NCBI GenBank assembly: GCA_031430575.1
Contig: JANPBT010000037.1
Span: 156,921-220,920, forward strand
DNA from: JANMDS01 sp031430575
GTDB taxonomy: Bacteria; Pseudomonadota; Gammaproteobacteria; Burkholderiales; Casimicrobiaceae
Length of the DNA: 64,000 nucleotides
Reading direction: 5' to 3'
Shown: piece by piece, positions 1 through 7,770 of the stretch
How the letters are laid out: each line of letters opens with the position of its first letter
How positions within the stretch are numbered: position 1 is the first letter of the stretch
Notes under the pieces: generated by a model
Databases searched by the model: none
What the model was told of the DNA's origin: nothing
What the model saw: the letters and a program-made list of their open reading frames with translations, nothing else
Program-made: the position numbers and the translations under genes

Positions 1-795
1 GATTGGGTCGCCAACGCGCAGCGTGCCCGTCGCGAGTACGATCGCATTCATCCCAAAAATCACGCCGCCCATATCGGGATTGTTGCGAAAGCGCGCGAGC
101 GTATTCAGGGGCTCTTCGCCCATGCGTAAGCCGGTGATTTGATCAGTTGTTGTGGTGATGCAGCGCACACAGGGTTTCACCAGCTGCAAAATGACCCCGC
201 CGCAGGTGATCGTGTCCAGATGATCTTCATCCCATGCTTCGAGCCCATCGATTACGACATTAGCGCGAAAGCGATCCATGCCGATTTTTGCGCCGGTGTT
301 GATGCGGGCATTGAGATCATCAAGCGATGCTTGGTTGGTGACCAATACTGGAAATCCATCCGCAAATTGAGTATGGGCACCGGAATCTTTAGCGTATGCT
401 TTTGAACACAAACGAGTATGTGTTGGGTCAAACGCTACTAATCGCACGGGCACGCTGATCCTCGATGAAATCCATTGCGCGGCAGCGTCACCGGCATCGA
501 GCGCTGCGAAATCATCTTTCCACACCCGGATAGAAATGCGAGCATCGGCCGCGGGGAACGCAACGTTGAGCACATCGTTGTTTGCATCGGCTAAGCAAAT
601 GCCGCTCTCGGTTAATTGGGCTGAAAGCGTGGCCATGCGCGGGCACTGCCGCTGCGTGAGGAAAACCCCATCGCGGTCAATCACCATCCAGCCCCGATCG
701 CGCGCGATGCCCTCGGTCAACATCTGCGCCGCAGGTAAGCCATGCCCGCGCAGACTCTTCACGGGGAAGCGATTCAGCGTAACAATACGAATCAT
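1..795 (-). CDS. MOSC domain protein, YcbX-like (3' end cut by window edge)
   Basis: I read this frame directly: ATG at 795 and 265 open codons to the edge. The N-terminus has the MOSC N-terminal barrel pattern (RFPVKSLRG, then a DRGWMVID strand and FLTQRQ). The last visible residues, FGMNAIVLATGTLRVGDPI, match the usual end of the MOSC domain, so only a few residues should be missing. MOSC proteins bind sulfur or molybdenum-cofactor-linked groups; YcbX relatives reduce N-hydroxylated compounds. The substrate here is unknown. An exact copy of the dispersed repeat (core 724-734) encodes LPAAQM near residue 22, in the variable segment after the first strand. The cupin gene lies immediately upstream in the same direction with a gap of only 6 bp, so the two are probably cotranscribed. 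Confidence 0.85.
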   Translation of the reverse strand, partial: MIRIVTLNRFPVKSLRGHGLPAAQMLTEGIARDRGWMVIDRDGVFLTQRQCPRMATLSAQLTESGICLADANNDVLNVAFPAADARISIRVWKDDFAALDAGDAAAQWISSRISVPVRLVAFDPTHTRLCSKAYAKDSGAHTQFADGFPVLVTNQASLDDLNARINTGAKIGMDRFRANVVIDGLEAWDEDHLDTITCGGVILQLVKPCVRCITTTTDQITGLRMGEEPLNTLARFRNNPDMGGVIFGMNAIVLATGTLRVGDPI

Positions 796-801
796 TTCTA
801 C

Positions 802-1380
802 TTACGCCTCGATCCAAGGTGTAGCGTTGGCATAACCGGAAATGAAAGGTCGCGAGGTGCCATCGGCGTTAAAAATACTGCGCGCAATGCGCCCAATATC
901 GCCGCCGTAAACGTGGATGCTAATCGATGCGCGGTCAACCAAACCGTTGCGCACAATATGCACATCGCCAATCGTTGGCGAGACTTTATCAACTGCACCG
1001 CGCAGCAATGCATGGCGGTGCGTTTCCTGCCACTGACCTTCTTCGCCGTAGGCATATTCCTCGCACTGCTCTTGCCCTTCTAGCACCCCAACCACGCCCC
1101 AAACGGTGTGATTGTGTATCGGCGTCGCCTGCCCTGGGCCCCACACAAAACTCGCTACGCTATAACGGGATTGCGGGTCAATATAAAGCGCAAAAGACTG
1201 ATAACCGTCGTCTCGCACCGCTTTCATCTCAATCGGACACCACGCGCCATCAGCGAGTAACGGCGCGAGCGCAGATTCCACCTGGTTAAGTAGCGCGGCT
1301 TCATCGGCTTGGCGGGCGAGCGCCTCATCCATCGCAATGAGAAAATCAGCGAACGGACCGCGCAGGTGAGGGCGTTTCAT
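802..1380 (-). CDS. Cysteine dioxygenase-type cupin (thiol dioxygenase)
   Basis: A 192-residue double-stranded beta-helix protein of the cysteine dioxygenase / 3-mercaptopropionate dioxygenase group, which are non-haem iron enzymes that oxidise a thiol to a sulfinate. The metal-binding signature is visible as PIHNHTVWGVVGVLEG, with a later His in the second cupin motif (GDVHIV). The frame is open to a GTG at 1398, but ATG at 1380 (MKRPHLRG) looks the better start; neither has a clear ribosome site. It ends 6 bp before the MOSC gene, so a shared sulfur or thiol theme is possible. The exact thiol substrate cannot be told from sequence. Confidence 0.8.
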   Translation of the reverse strand: MKRPHLRGPFADFLIAMDEALARQADEAALLNQVESALAPLLADGAWCPIEMKAVRDDGYQSFALYIDPQSRYSVASFVWGPGQATPIHNHTVWGVVGVLEGQEQCEEYAYGEEGQWQETHRHALLRGAVDKVSPTIGDVHIVRNGLVDRASISIHVYGGDIGRIARSIFNADGTSRPFISGYANATPWIEA

Positions 1381-1443
1381 GGTGACGACTTCGCACACGT
1401 AAAATTGTGCCGCTGGTCGGGCTTAAAAATAGGAGCAACACCG

Positions 1444-1563
1444 ATGTGGGTACTCGCATTAGAAGCAGGCGTCGCACTTGGGCTCTTGGTGTTCATCATT
1501 TGGTGGACGATGGGCAGCGCGCGTAAGAAAGATATAGAGCGTGAGCAGTCGCGCAAAGACTAA
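1444..1563 (+). CDS. Small single-pass membrane protein (39 aa)
   Basis: ATG at 1444 is preceded by a good Shine-Dalgarno (AGGAG at 1431-1435, 8 nt spacing), which is why I accept this short gene. The product is an N-terminal hydrophobic helix (LALEAGVALGLLVFIIWW) followed by a charged tail rich in Arg, Lys and Glu. It fits a one-pass inner-membrane microprotein with the tail in the cytoplasm. Its stop overlaps the end of the convergent apaG gene by 4 bp. No family recognised. Confidence 0.55.
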   Translation: MWVLALEAGVALGLLVFIIWWTMGSARKKDIEREQSRKD

Positions 1564-1937
1564 TGCAACGTGCGCGGGGTCGAGAGCGTGAAGCGCGGGA
1601 TCGGCGCTTCAAATTGGGTGCCATCCTGCGCCAGCATTTGGTAGCTACCGTGCATCGTCCCGACTTCGGTGGAGAGTTGCGAGCCGCTTTGGTACTCAAA
1701 CGATTGCCCCGGCGCCAAAATTGGCTGCTCTCCGATGACCCCTTCACCGTTGACTTCATGAGTATCCCCATCGCCGTCAGTAATGACCCAGTGGCGGCTG
1801 ATCAACTGGGCAGTGACCGTCCCCGTATTGCGAATCTCGATGGTGTAGCCAAACACAAATTGCTTCTTTCCCGGATCAGAGTGATCGGGCAGATACTGGG
1901 CTTTTGGCTTAACCGTAATTTCATACTTTTCAGGCAT
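1560..1937 (-). CDS. apaG: ApaG family protein
   Basis: A 125-residue protein that matches ApaG over its whole length, a fibronectin-III/immunoglobulin-like beta sandwich. Recognisable family strands are FGYTIEIRNTG, LISRHWVITDGDG and GTMHGSYQM. ApaG is tied to Co/Mg resistance and to the ApaH neighbourhood in enterics; its biochemical activity is not settled. It is transcribed divergently from rpe with only 14 bp between the two start codons, an arrangement common in Burkholderiales. Confidence 0.93.
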   Translation of the reverse strand: MPEKYEITVKPKAQYLPDHSDPGKKQFVFGYTIEIRNTGTVTAQLISRHWVITDGDGDTHEVNGEGVIGEQPILAPGQSFEYQSGSQLSTEVGTMHGSYQMLAQDGTQFEAPIPRFTLSTPRTLH

Positions 1938-1951
1938 GGTGTAATTTTGGC

Positions 1952-2626
1952 ATGACTACTCAAAAATGTTTAATCGCTCCGAGCCTATTGTCTGCGGATT
2001 TCGCACGGCTTGGCGAAGAAGTACGCGATGTGATCGCCGCCGGTGCGGACGTGATCCACTTCGACGTGATGGATAACCATTACGTTCCTAATCTCACGAT
2101 TGGGCCGATGGTATGCGCAGCCATTAAGCCTCATGTTGGTGCAACACCGATTGACGTTCATCTGATGGTCAAGCCTGTAGATGCCATCATCCCGCAATTT
2201 GCCAAAGCGGGAGCGGACTACATTTCGTTTCACCCCGAGGCAAGCGAGCATATCGATCGCACCATTGCGCTCATCCGGGAGTGCGGCGCAAGGCCAGGGT
2301 TGGTGTTTAATCCAGGCACGCCGCTGCACTTTCTCGATTACACCCTGGAGAAGATTGATCTCGTGCTCATCATGAGTGTCAATCCGGGCTTCGGCGGCCA
2401 ATCCTTTATCCCATCCGTCTTACCCAAGATTGCTGAAGTGCGCCGGCGCATCAATGCGACTGGGCGCAACATCCGCCTAGAAGTCGATGGCGGCATCAAA
2501 GCCGATAATATTGCCGAAGTCGCCCGCGCCGGTGCCGATATGTTCGTTGCGGGTTCTGCAATTTTTGGCGGCGGTGAGTACGCTAAGAAGATTGCAGCGT
2601 TGCGCACAGCAGTCGACCACGCATAA
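1952..2626 (+). CDS. rpe: Ribulose-phosphate 3-epimerase
   Basis: A 224-residue TIM-barrel enzyme interconverting ribulose 5-phosphate and xylulose 5-phosphate in the pentose phosphate and Calvin pathways. Signatures: IAPSLLSADFARLGEE at the start, the metal ligands in HFDVMDNHYVPN and DVHLMV, MSVNPGFGGQSFIP, and the phosphate-binding EVDGGI and AGSAIFG. Length is normal. It is followed by gph, which removes phosphoglycolate, a pairing that in autotrophs belongs to Calvin cycle clusters but is common in Burkholderiales without it. Confidence 0.97.
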   Translation: MTTQKCLIAPSLLSADFARLGEEVRDVIAAGADVIHFDVMDNHYVPNLTIGPMVCAAIKPHVGATPIDVHLMVKPVDAIIPQFAKAGADYISFHPEASEHIDRTIALIRECGARPGLVFNPGTPLHFLDYTLEKIDLVLIMSVNPGFGGQSFIPSVLPKIAEVRRRINATGRNIRLEVDGGIKADNIAEVARAGADMFVAGSAIFGGGEYAKKIAALRTAVDHA

Positions 2627-2649
2627 CCTAGATCACCGCCTATGCGATA

Positions 2650-2668
2650 AATCTGCGCCGCAGGTATT
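2650..2668 (-). repeat. Single copy of the dispersed repeat (rpe-gph gap)
   Basis: AATCTGCGCCGCAGGTATT, a full-length copy in minus orientation, fills most of the 52-bp gap between rpe and gph and ends 10 bp before the gph ATG. It is alone, without an inverted partner, so it should not form the long hairpin seen elsewhere. Confidence 0.9.
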
Positions 2669-2678
2669 TACGTTTTAA

Positions 2679-3368
2679 ATGAAGAACTTCATGATTTCAC
2701 TTTCCGATATCCGCGCCATTGCCATCGATCTTGATGGCACGCTCCTGGATACCATCGGCGACCTTTCTGGCGCGGCGAATCGCACGTTAGCTGCGATGGG
2801 CTTGCAAGAAATTCCGATTGAGCGCTTAAAGACTTTCGTTGGTAAAGGCAAAGCGATGCACGTACGCCGCTCGCTCGCGGCTTCGCTTGGGCGGGAGGCG
2901 ACCGACGTTGAAATAGTCCGCGCCATTGCGATTTACGAGCGTGAATATTTCGCCCATATCGACGACACAACGCGGCCTTACCCGGGCGTTATCGAAGGCA
3001 TCGCAGCATTGCGCGCGCAGGGTTTTCCGCTGGCATGCGTAACCAATAAAGCCCGCGCGTTTACGCTGAAATTGCTTGAGCGGCAGCAGATGCTGTCAGA
3101 TTTTGAGCTTGTTGTTGCCGGCGACGATTTAGCGCGCAGCAAGCCTGATCCATTGATGATTACCCATACCGCGCAAACCTTCAACATACCTGCGGCGCAG
3201 TTATTGATGATTGGCGACTCAGGTAACGATGCAGAAGCGGCGCGCGCTGCTGGTGCGCCCGTCGTTTTGATGTCTTACGGCTATACAGAAGGCACGCCAA
3301 TTGCTGAAATCTCGTGTGATGGTATATTTAATTCCTTCGCGGAAATCGTTGAATTGCTCAAAAAATAA
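2679..3368 (+). CDS. gph: Phosphoglycolate phosphatase
   Basis: A 229-residue HAD-superfamily phosphatase. Motif I is IDLDGTLLDT (nucleophile and acid Asp), motif II lies in ACVTNK, motif III is the KPDP Lys, and motif IV is MIGDSGND. The helical cap lies between about residues 20 and 90. It hydrolyses 2-phosphoglycolate, a by-product of DNA repair or Rubisco. Start may be 2679 or the second Met at 2691 (MISLSDIRA). An exact repeat copy (core 3190-3200) encodes NIPAAQLL between motif III and motif IV, in a surface-exposed part of the fold. In Burkholderiales gph commonly heads the trpEGDC cluster, as here. Confidence 0.94.
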   Translation: MKNFMISLSDIRAIAIDLDGTLLDTIGDLSGAANRTLAAMGLQEIPIERLKTFVGKGKAMHVRRSLAASLGREATDVEIVRAIAIYEREYFAHIDDTTRPYPGVIEGIAALRAQGFPLACVTNKARAFTLKLLERQQMLSDFELVVAGDDLARSKPDPLMITHTAQTFNIPAAQLLMIGDSGNDAEAARAAGAPVVLMSYGYTEGTPIAEISCDGIFNSFAEIVELLKK

Positions 3369-3371
3369 GCA

Positions 3372-3390
3372 AATCTGCGCCGCAGGTATT
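3372..3390 (-). repeat. Single copy of the dispersed repeat (gph-trp gap)
   Basis: AATCTGCGCCGCAGGTATT, complete and in minus orientation, starts 4 bp after the gph stop and ends 18 bp before the proposed trp leader peptide. No inverted partner is nearby. Confidence 0.9.
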
Positions 3391-3408
3391 TAAGAAAAAA
3401 TCACAAAA

Positions 3409-3465
3409 ATGCACCGTTTTGCTTGGGTTTGGGTTCAGGGTTATTGGCGTTTGTCCGCCAATTAA
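3409..3465 (+). CDS. trpL: Tryptophan operon leader peptide (proposed)
   Basis: A short ORF reads MHRFAWVWVQGYWRLSAN and stop, with three Trp codons among 18, about 70 bp before trpE. Tryptophan-rich leader peptides upstream of trpE are the hallmark of ribosome-mediated transcription attenuation. The ribosome site is weak (AAGAAA), as is often true of such leaders. The third Trp codon falls in the left arm of a 7-bp perfect hairpin (3443-3462) that overlaps the peptide's end, which is where a stalled ribosome would act. The Trp codon density is seen directly; the attenuation role is inferred from the family. Confidence 0.7.
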   Translation: MHRFAWVWVQGYWRLSAN

Positions 3466-3497
3466 TTTCGTGCGCCCGTAGCGAGCCAGATCGCTAC
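3443..3497 (+). promoter_or_regulatory. Tandem hairpins of the trp leader (possible attenuator)
   Basis: Two perfect stems follow each other. The first is ATTGGCG (3443-3449), loop TTTGTC, CGCCAAT (3456-3462), spanning the last Trp codon and stop of the leader peptide. The second is GTAGCGA (3478-3484), loop GCCAGA, TCGCTAC (3491-3497). The second is followed by TCCCTTGCTG, not a clean T-run, so it is a weak intrinsic terminator at best. I could not find a convincing 2:3 antiterminator pairing by eye. Confidence 0.5.
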
Positions 3498-3535
3498 TCC
3501 CTTGCTGTAAACGTTCAACCTTAAATGGTGCAATC

Positions 3536-5014
3536 ATGACTGAAACCGAATTCCTTACGCTTGCCGCGCAGGGCTACAACCGCATACCGCTTACGCTTGA
3601 GACCCTCGCCGATCTCGATACCCCGCTCTCGCTTTACCTCAAGCTTGCTAACGCGCCGCATTCCTTTTTATTGGAATCAGTCGTCGGAGGCGAACGTTAC
3701 GGCCGCTACTCTTTTATTGGGTTGCCGTGCGCTACGCGCATCGCCGTGCGTGGCAAGCGCATTACCGTGACTACGCCCAACAATGAAGTGAAGCACGAAG
3801 TCTCAGACCCGCTCGCTTTCATCGCTGCCTACCAAGGGCAATTTAAGGTTGCCGCGATTCCCGGCATGCCGCGTTTTTGCGGCGGGCTCGCTGGTTATTT
3901 TGGCTACGAGACCATTCGTTACATTGAGCCTAAGCTCGCAGCCAAGCCCGAGAAATCAGATCCAATCAACGTGCCTGATATTTTGATGATGCTCACCGAC
4001 GAGCTCGCGGTGATGGACAATTTATCGGGCAAGATTACGTTGATTGTCTATGCCGACCCGTCGCGCCCAGATGCGTACGAGCGGGCTGCCATGCGGCTCA
4101 CTGAATTGCGCGGGCGGTTGCGTCAGCCTGCAATCATTCCTTTGCAGCCAGCCACGCACGTGCAGCAAGCGTACTCGGTCACGGGCGAGAAGAAATTCAA
4201 AGCCGATGTGGCGAAATGTAAAGAGTACATCGCGGCGGGCGATTGCATGCAAGTGTTGCCGTCGCAACGGATGGAAATGCCTTTCACCGAGCCGCCGATT
4301 TCGCTTTACCGAGCGCTGCGTACGCTCAATCCATCACCGTATATGTTCTTTTACAACTTTGAAGATTTTCATGTTGTTGGCGCGTCGCCTGAAATTTTAG
4401 TGCGACAAGAAGCGGGTACGATCACGGTGCGTCCGCTCGCAGGCACGCGCCCACGCGGGAAGACGCGCGAGGAAGATCAGGCAAATGAAAAAGAGCTGCT
4501 CGCTGATCCAAAAGAAATCGCTGAGCACGTGATGCTCATTGACCTTGGGCGCAACGACGTCGGTCGCGTTGCCGAAATCGGTAGCGTAAAGCTCACAGAC
4601 AAAATGCAGGTGGAACGTTACTCCCATGTGATGCACATCGTATCCCACGTGGATGGGAAACTGAAAGCGGGACTCAACAATATTGATGTGTTGCGCGCAA
4701 CATTCCCCGCGGGCACGCTCTCGGGCGCACCCAAAATACGGGCGATGGAAATCATTGATGAATTAGAGCCGTTAAAGCGTGGTATTTACGGCGGTGCGGT
4801 CGGCTATCTGAGCTACCAAGGCGATATGGATTTAGCGATCGCGATCCGCACTGCGATCGTTAAAAACGGCATGCTCTATGCGCAAGCCGCGGCAGGGATC
4901 GTGCACGATTCGATCCCTGAAAATGAATGGCAAGAAACCCTCGCCAAAACGCGTGCGGTCATCCGCGCGGCAGAAATGGTTCAGAGAGGGCTTGACGATG
5001 AACGCAATCATTAA
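3536..5014 (+). CDS. trpE: Anthranilate synthase component I
   Basis: A 492-residue chorismate-binding enzyme making anthranilate from chorismate and ammonia supplied by TrpG; first committed step of tryptophan synthesis. The N-terminal feedback-site motif SFLLESVVGGERYGRYSF carries the LLES signature for Trp binding, so allosteric inhibition is expected. The catalytic half shows RPLAGTRPRGKTREED, LIDLGRNDVGRV and GTLSGAPKIRAMEI. The gene has no dispersed-repeat copy inside it, but one sits 8 bp after its stop. Regulation probably also involves the Trp-rich leader upstream. Confidence 0.97.
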   Translation: MTETEFLTLAAQGYNRIPLTLETLADLDTPLSLYLKLANAPHSFLLESVVGGERYGRYSFIGLPCATRIAVRGKRITVTTPNNEVKHEVSDPLAFIAAYQGQFKVAAIPGMPRFCGGLAGYFGYETIRYIEPKLAAKPEKSDPINVPDILMMLTDELAVMDNLSGKITLIVYADPSRPDAYERAAMRLTELRGRLRQPAIIPLQPATHVQQAYSVTGEKKFKADVAKCKEYIAAGDCMQVLPSQRMEMPFTEPPISLYRALRTLNPSPYMFFYNFEDFHVVGASPEILVRQEAGTITVRPLAGTRPRGKTREEDQANEKELLADPKEIAEHVMLIDLGRNDVGRVAEIGSVKLTDKMQVERYSHVMHIVSHVDGKLKAGLNNIDVLRATFPAGTLSGAPKIRAMEIIDELEPLKRGIYGGAVGYLSYQGDMDLAIAIRTAIVKNGMLYAQAAAGIVHDSIPENEWQETLAKTRAVIRAAEMVQRGLDDERNH

Positions 5015-5021
5015 ATCGTGC

Positions 5022-5040
5022 CCTACCTGCGGCGCAGTTT
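5022..5040 (+). repeat. Copy of the dispersed repeat (trpE-ltaE gap)
   Basis: The plus-orientation core CTGCGGCGCAG at 5027-5037 sits in the 51-bp gap between trpE and ltaE. A 23-codon ORF starting at 4998 runs through it (it would encode PTCGAV there) but I do not call it a gene. Confidence 0.88.
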
Positions 5041-5065
5041 TCGCCTTTTTGAGTGAGAATTCGCA

Positions 5066-6163
5066 ATGAACACGTTAATCGATCTGCGCTCCGATACCGT
5101 AACCCGCCCCAATGCCGCGATGCGCGCGGCGATGGCTGCCGCCGAAGTGGGCGATGACGTTTGGGGCGACGATCCGACCGTGATTAAGCTGCAATCGGTC
5201 GTTGCGGAACGGGCGGGCTTTGAAGCGGGGCTGTTTTTGCCCAGCGGTACCCAGAGCAATCTCGCCGCGCTGATGGCGCATTGCGCCCGGGGCGATGAAT
5301 ATATCGTTGGCCAGCTCGCGCATACCTACAAATATGAAGCTGGCGGTGCAGCCGTGCTCGGCTCGATTCAGCCGCAACCGATTGAAAATGCGCCCGATGG
5401 CTCGATTCCGCTCGAGAAAATTAAAGCTGCAATCAAACCCGTTGACGATCACTTTGCCCGCTCAAAATTACTTGCTTTAGAAAATACCATCGGCGGTAAA
5501 GTGTTGCCAGCAGCTTACGTGTTGGCGGCGCTGCAATTGGCGCGTGAGCATGGGCTGATTTCGCATTTAGACGGTGCGCGAATTTGCAACGCGGCAGTGG
5601 CCATGGACGTTTCGCTTAAAGTGGCATGCGCAGGGTTTGATAGCGTATCGATTTGCTTTAGCAAAGGCTTGGGTGCGCCGGTGGGCTCGGTGCTCGTGGG
5701 CTCGAAGGCAATGATCTTAGAGGCGCGGCGCTGGCGCAAGATGTTGGGCGGTGGCATGCGGCAAGCAGGCATTTTGGCCGCAGGCTGTTTGTATGCGCTC
5801 GACCATCAATTTGAGCGGCTTGCTGAAGATCATGCCAACGCTGAAGCGCTGGCGAACGGTTTGCGCGGTATCGATGCGTTGGGTAACGTGTCTCAAGCGA
5901 CCAATATGGTGTTTGTCGATTTTGCGAGCACGCTACCTGCGGCGCAGATTGCCGCTTTATCTACCCATATCTACGCCGCAGGTATTCTCGCGCCAATCGC
6001 TCCGATGACGCGATTAGTCACGCATCTGGATGTCAGCCGCGCGGATTGCGTCCGTTTTGTTGAAGAGATCAAAAGCTTTTTTGCAGGACGCATTAACGCA
6101 TCGTATGCAATCGCGCCAAAAGCAACGGGCTATGCCGCAACGGCGACAGGAGGCACGCAATGA
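5066..6163 (+). CDS. ltaE: Low-specificity L-threonine aldolase
   Basis: A 365-residue fold-type I PLP enzyme that splits L-threonine or L-allo-threonine into glycine and acetaldehyde. The start IDLRSDTVTRP and GDDVWGDDPTV are family signatures, and the PLP lysine is K200 in SICFSKGLGAPVGS. HLDGARICNA provides the PLP-pyridine contact. It lies between trpE and trpG and overlaps trpG by ATGA, so it is part of the trp transcript. Core 5937-5947 encodes TLPAAQIA, and a second, one-mismatch copy lies 23 bp later (5971-5981, encoding YAAGI), both in the C-terminal domain. The last 25 or so residues look like a poorly conserved tail. Confidence 0.92.
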   Translation: MNTLIDLRSDTVTRPNAAMRAAMAAAEVGDDVWGDDPTVIKLQSVVAERAGFEAGLFLPSGTQSNLAALMAHCARGDEYIVGQLAHTYKYEAGGAAVLGSIQPQPIENAPDGSIPLEKIKAAIKPVDDHFARSKLLALENTIGGKVLPAAYVLAALQLAREHGLISHLDGARICNAAVAMDVSLKVACAGFDSVSICFSKGLGAPVGSVLVGSKAMILEARRWRKMLGGGMRQAGILAAGCLYALDHQFERLAEDHANAEALANGLRGIDALGNVSQATNMVFVDFASTLPAAQIAALSTHIYAAGILAPIAPMTRLVTHLDVSRADCVRFVEEIKSFFAGRINASYAIAPKATGYAATATGGTQ

Positions 6164-6729
6164 AAGTGTTCGTTCTCGACAACTACGATTCATTCACCTA
6201 CAACCTTGTGCAATATTTAGGCGAGTTAGGCGCGAGCGTGACGGTCAAGCGCAATGATGAAGTGAGCGTTGCCGATGTAATGGCGGGCAAGCCCGATCGC
6301 ATCTGCGTCTCGCCTGGGCCGTGTACGCCAGCAGAAGCGGGGATCGCGATTCCCCTCATTCAAGCGGCGGCGGGTAAAGTGCCGGTGCTTGGCGTGTGTC
6401 TTGGGCACCAAAGCATTGGTGCGGCATTTGGCGGAAAGATCGTGCGAGCGCAGCGCGTGATGCATGGCAAAACATCAACGCTCACGCACGACGGCACCAG
6501 CGTTTTCAAAGATATTCCGTCACCTTACACAATCATTCGCTATCACTCTTTAGTGATCGAAAAAACCAGCTGCCCGAAAGAGCTGATCCCCACCGCGCAT
6601 AGCGAAGATGGCGAGATCATGGCGGTACGACACGCGACGCTGCCCATTCATGGCGTACAGTTTCACCCTGAATCCATTCTCTCCGAACATGGGCATGCAT
6701 TGCTCAAAAACTTTTTGGAACTGAAGTAA
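6160..6729 (+). CDS. trpG: Anthranilate synthase glutamine amidotransferase component II
   Basis: A 189-residue class I glutamine amidotransferase that supplies ammonia to TrpE. The catalytic triad is visible: Cys80 in VLGVCLGHQSIG, and the His and Glu in GVQFHPESILSEHG. The N-terminal LDNYDSFTYNLVQYL is typical. It may also serve 4-amino-4-deoxychorismate synthase (PabA role), as TrpG often does; that is inference. It overlaps ltaE (ATGA) and trpD (TAATG), indicating translational coupling. Confidence 0.97.
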   Translation: MKVFVLDNYDSFTYNLVQYLGELGASVTVKRNDEVSVADVMAGKPDRICVSPGPCTPAEAGIAIPLIQAAAGKVPVLGVCLGHQSIGAAFGGKIVRAQRVMHGKTSTLTHDGTSVFKDIPSPYTIIRYHSLVIEKTSCPKELIPTAHSEDGEIMAVRHATLPIHGVQFHPESILSEHGHALLKNFLELK

Positions 6730-7769
6730 TGTCGATCACTCCGCAAGAAGCACTACAACGCACCATCGAGCATCGAGAAATTTTCTTTGATGAAATGCTT
6801 TCGCTAATGCGCCAGATCATGGCGGGCGAAGTCTCGCCGTTGATGAGTGCGGCGATACTGACCGGCTTGCGTGTAAAGAAAGAAACGATTGGTGAAATCA
6901 CGGCCGCCGCGCAAGTCATGCGTGAGCTGGCGACGAAAGTGATCGTACCTGCGGCGCAGTTAGACAGCTTGGTGGACGTTGTCGGCACCGGCGGTGATGG
7001 TTCGCATACGTTTAATATTTCGACAGCATCGATGTTTGTTGCGGCCGCCGCCGGCGCGAAAATTGCAAAGCACGGCAATCGCGGCGTATCGTCAAAATCA
7101 GGCGCGGCCGATGTGCTTGAGGCGTTAGGCGCAAATATCATGCTTTCTGCGCCGCAGGTATCGCAGTGCATTGCTGAGACGGGGATCGGTTTTATGTTTG
7201 CCCCGAATCACCATACGGCAATGAAAAACGTCGCGCCCGTGCGTCGGGAAATGGGCGTGCGTACAATTTTTAATATCCTCGGACCGTTGACCAATCCGGC
7301 AGGCGCTCCGAATATTTTGATGGGCGTATTTCATCCTGATTTGGTCGGTATTCAGGTGCGTGTATTAGAGCGATTGGGTGCGAAGCATGCGCTCGTCGTC
7401 CACGGCAAAGATGGTCTCGATGAAATCTCGCTTGGCGCAGCAACGCTCGTTGGTGAATTAAAAGACGGCAAGATCCGTGAGTATGAAATTCACCCCGAGG
7501 ATTTTGGTTTGGCGATGCAATCTAACCGTTCAATCAAAGTGGAAGACGCCGCTGAATCAAAATCGATGCTGCTCGAAGCGCTCAATAATAAATCGGGCGC
7601 AGCCCGCGAAATCGTTGCGCTAAACGCGGGCGCCGCGCTTTATGCCGCAAATCTTGCACAAGACATTGGTGATGGCATCGCGCGCGCACGGGAGGCGATT
7701 GCGAGCGGCGCAGCGCGCGCCAAGCTCGATCAGTTTGTCGGCGTGACCCAAGCGATGAAGGCGCAATGA
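6729..7769 (+). CDS. trpD: Anthranilate phosphoribosyltransferase
   Basis: A 346-residue enzyme joining anthranilate and PRPP, second step of tryptophan synthesis. PRPP-binding motif VDVVGTGGDGSHTFNIST, then KHGNRGVSSKSGAADVLEALG and the hinge region FAPNHHTAMKNVAPVRREMGVRTIFNILGPL (read in pieces) are all family marks. It carries two exact repeat copies: core 6949-6959 encodes VPAAQL just before the PRPP loop, and 7147-7157 encodes LSAPQVSQ after the glycine-rich helix. Start overlaps the trpG stop. Confidence 0.97.
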   Translation: MSITPQEALQRTIEHREIFFDEMLSLMRQIMAGEVSPLMSAAILTGLRVKKETIGEITAAAQVMRELATKVIVPAAQLDSLVDVVGTGGDGSHTFNISTASMFVAAAAGAKIAKHGNRGVSSKSGAADVLEALGANIMLSAPQVSQCIAETGIGFMFAPNHHTAMKNVAPVRREMGVRTIFNILGPLTNPAGAPNILMGVFHPDLVGIQVRVLERLGAKHALVVHGKDGLDEISLGAATLVGELKDGKIREYEIHPEDFGLAMQSNRSIKVEDAAESKSMLLEALNNKSGAAREIVALNAGAALYAANLAQDIGDGIARAREAIASGAARAKLDQFVGVTQAMKAQ

Positions 7770-7770
7770 G

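Noticed and set aside
4998..5069. 23-codon ORF across the trpE-ltaE gap
   Set aside because: It overlaps the end of trpE, runs through a repeat copy and lacks a distinct ribosome site; the TCGA residues come from the repeat.
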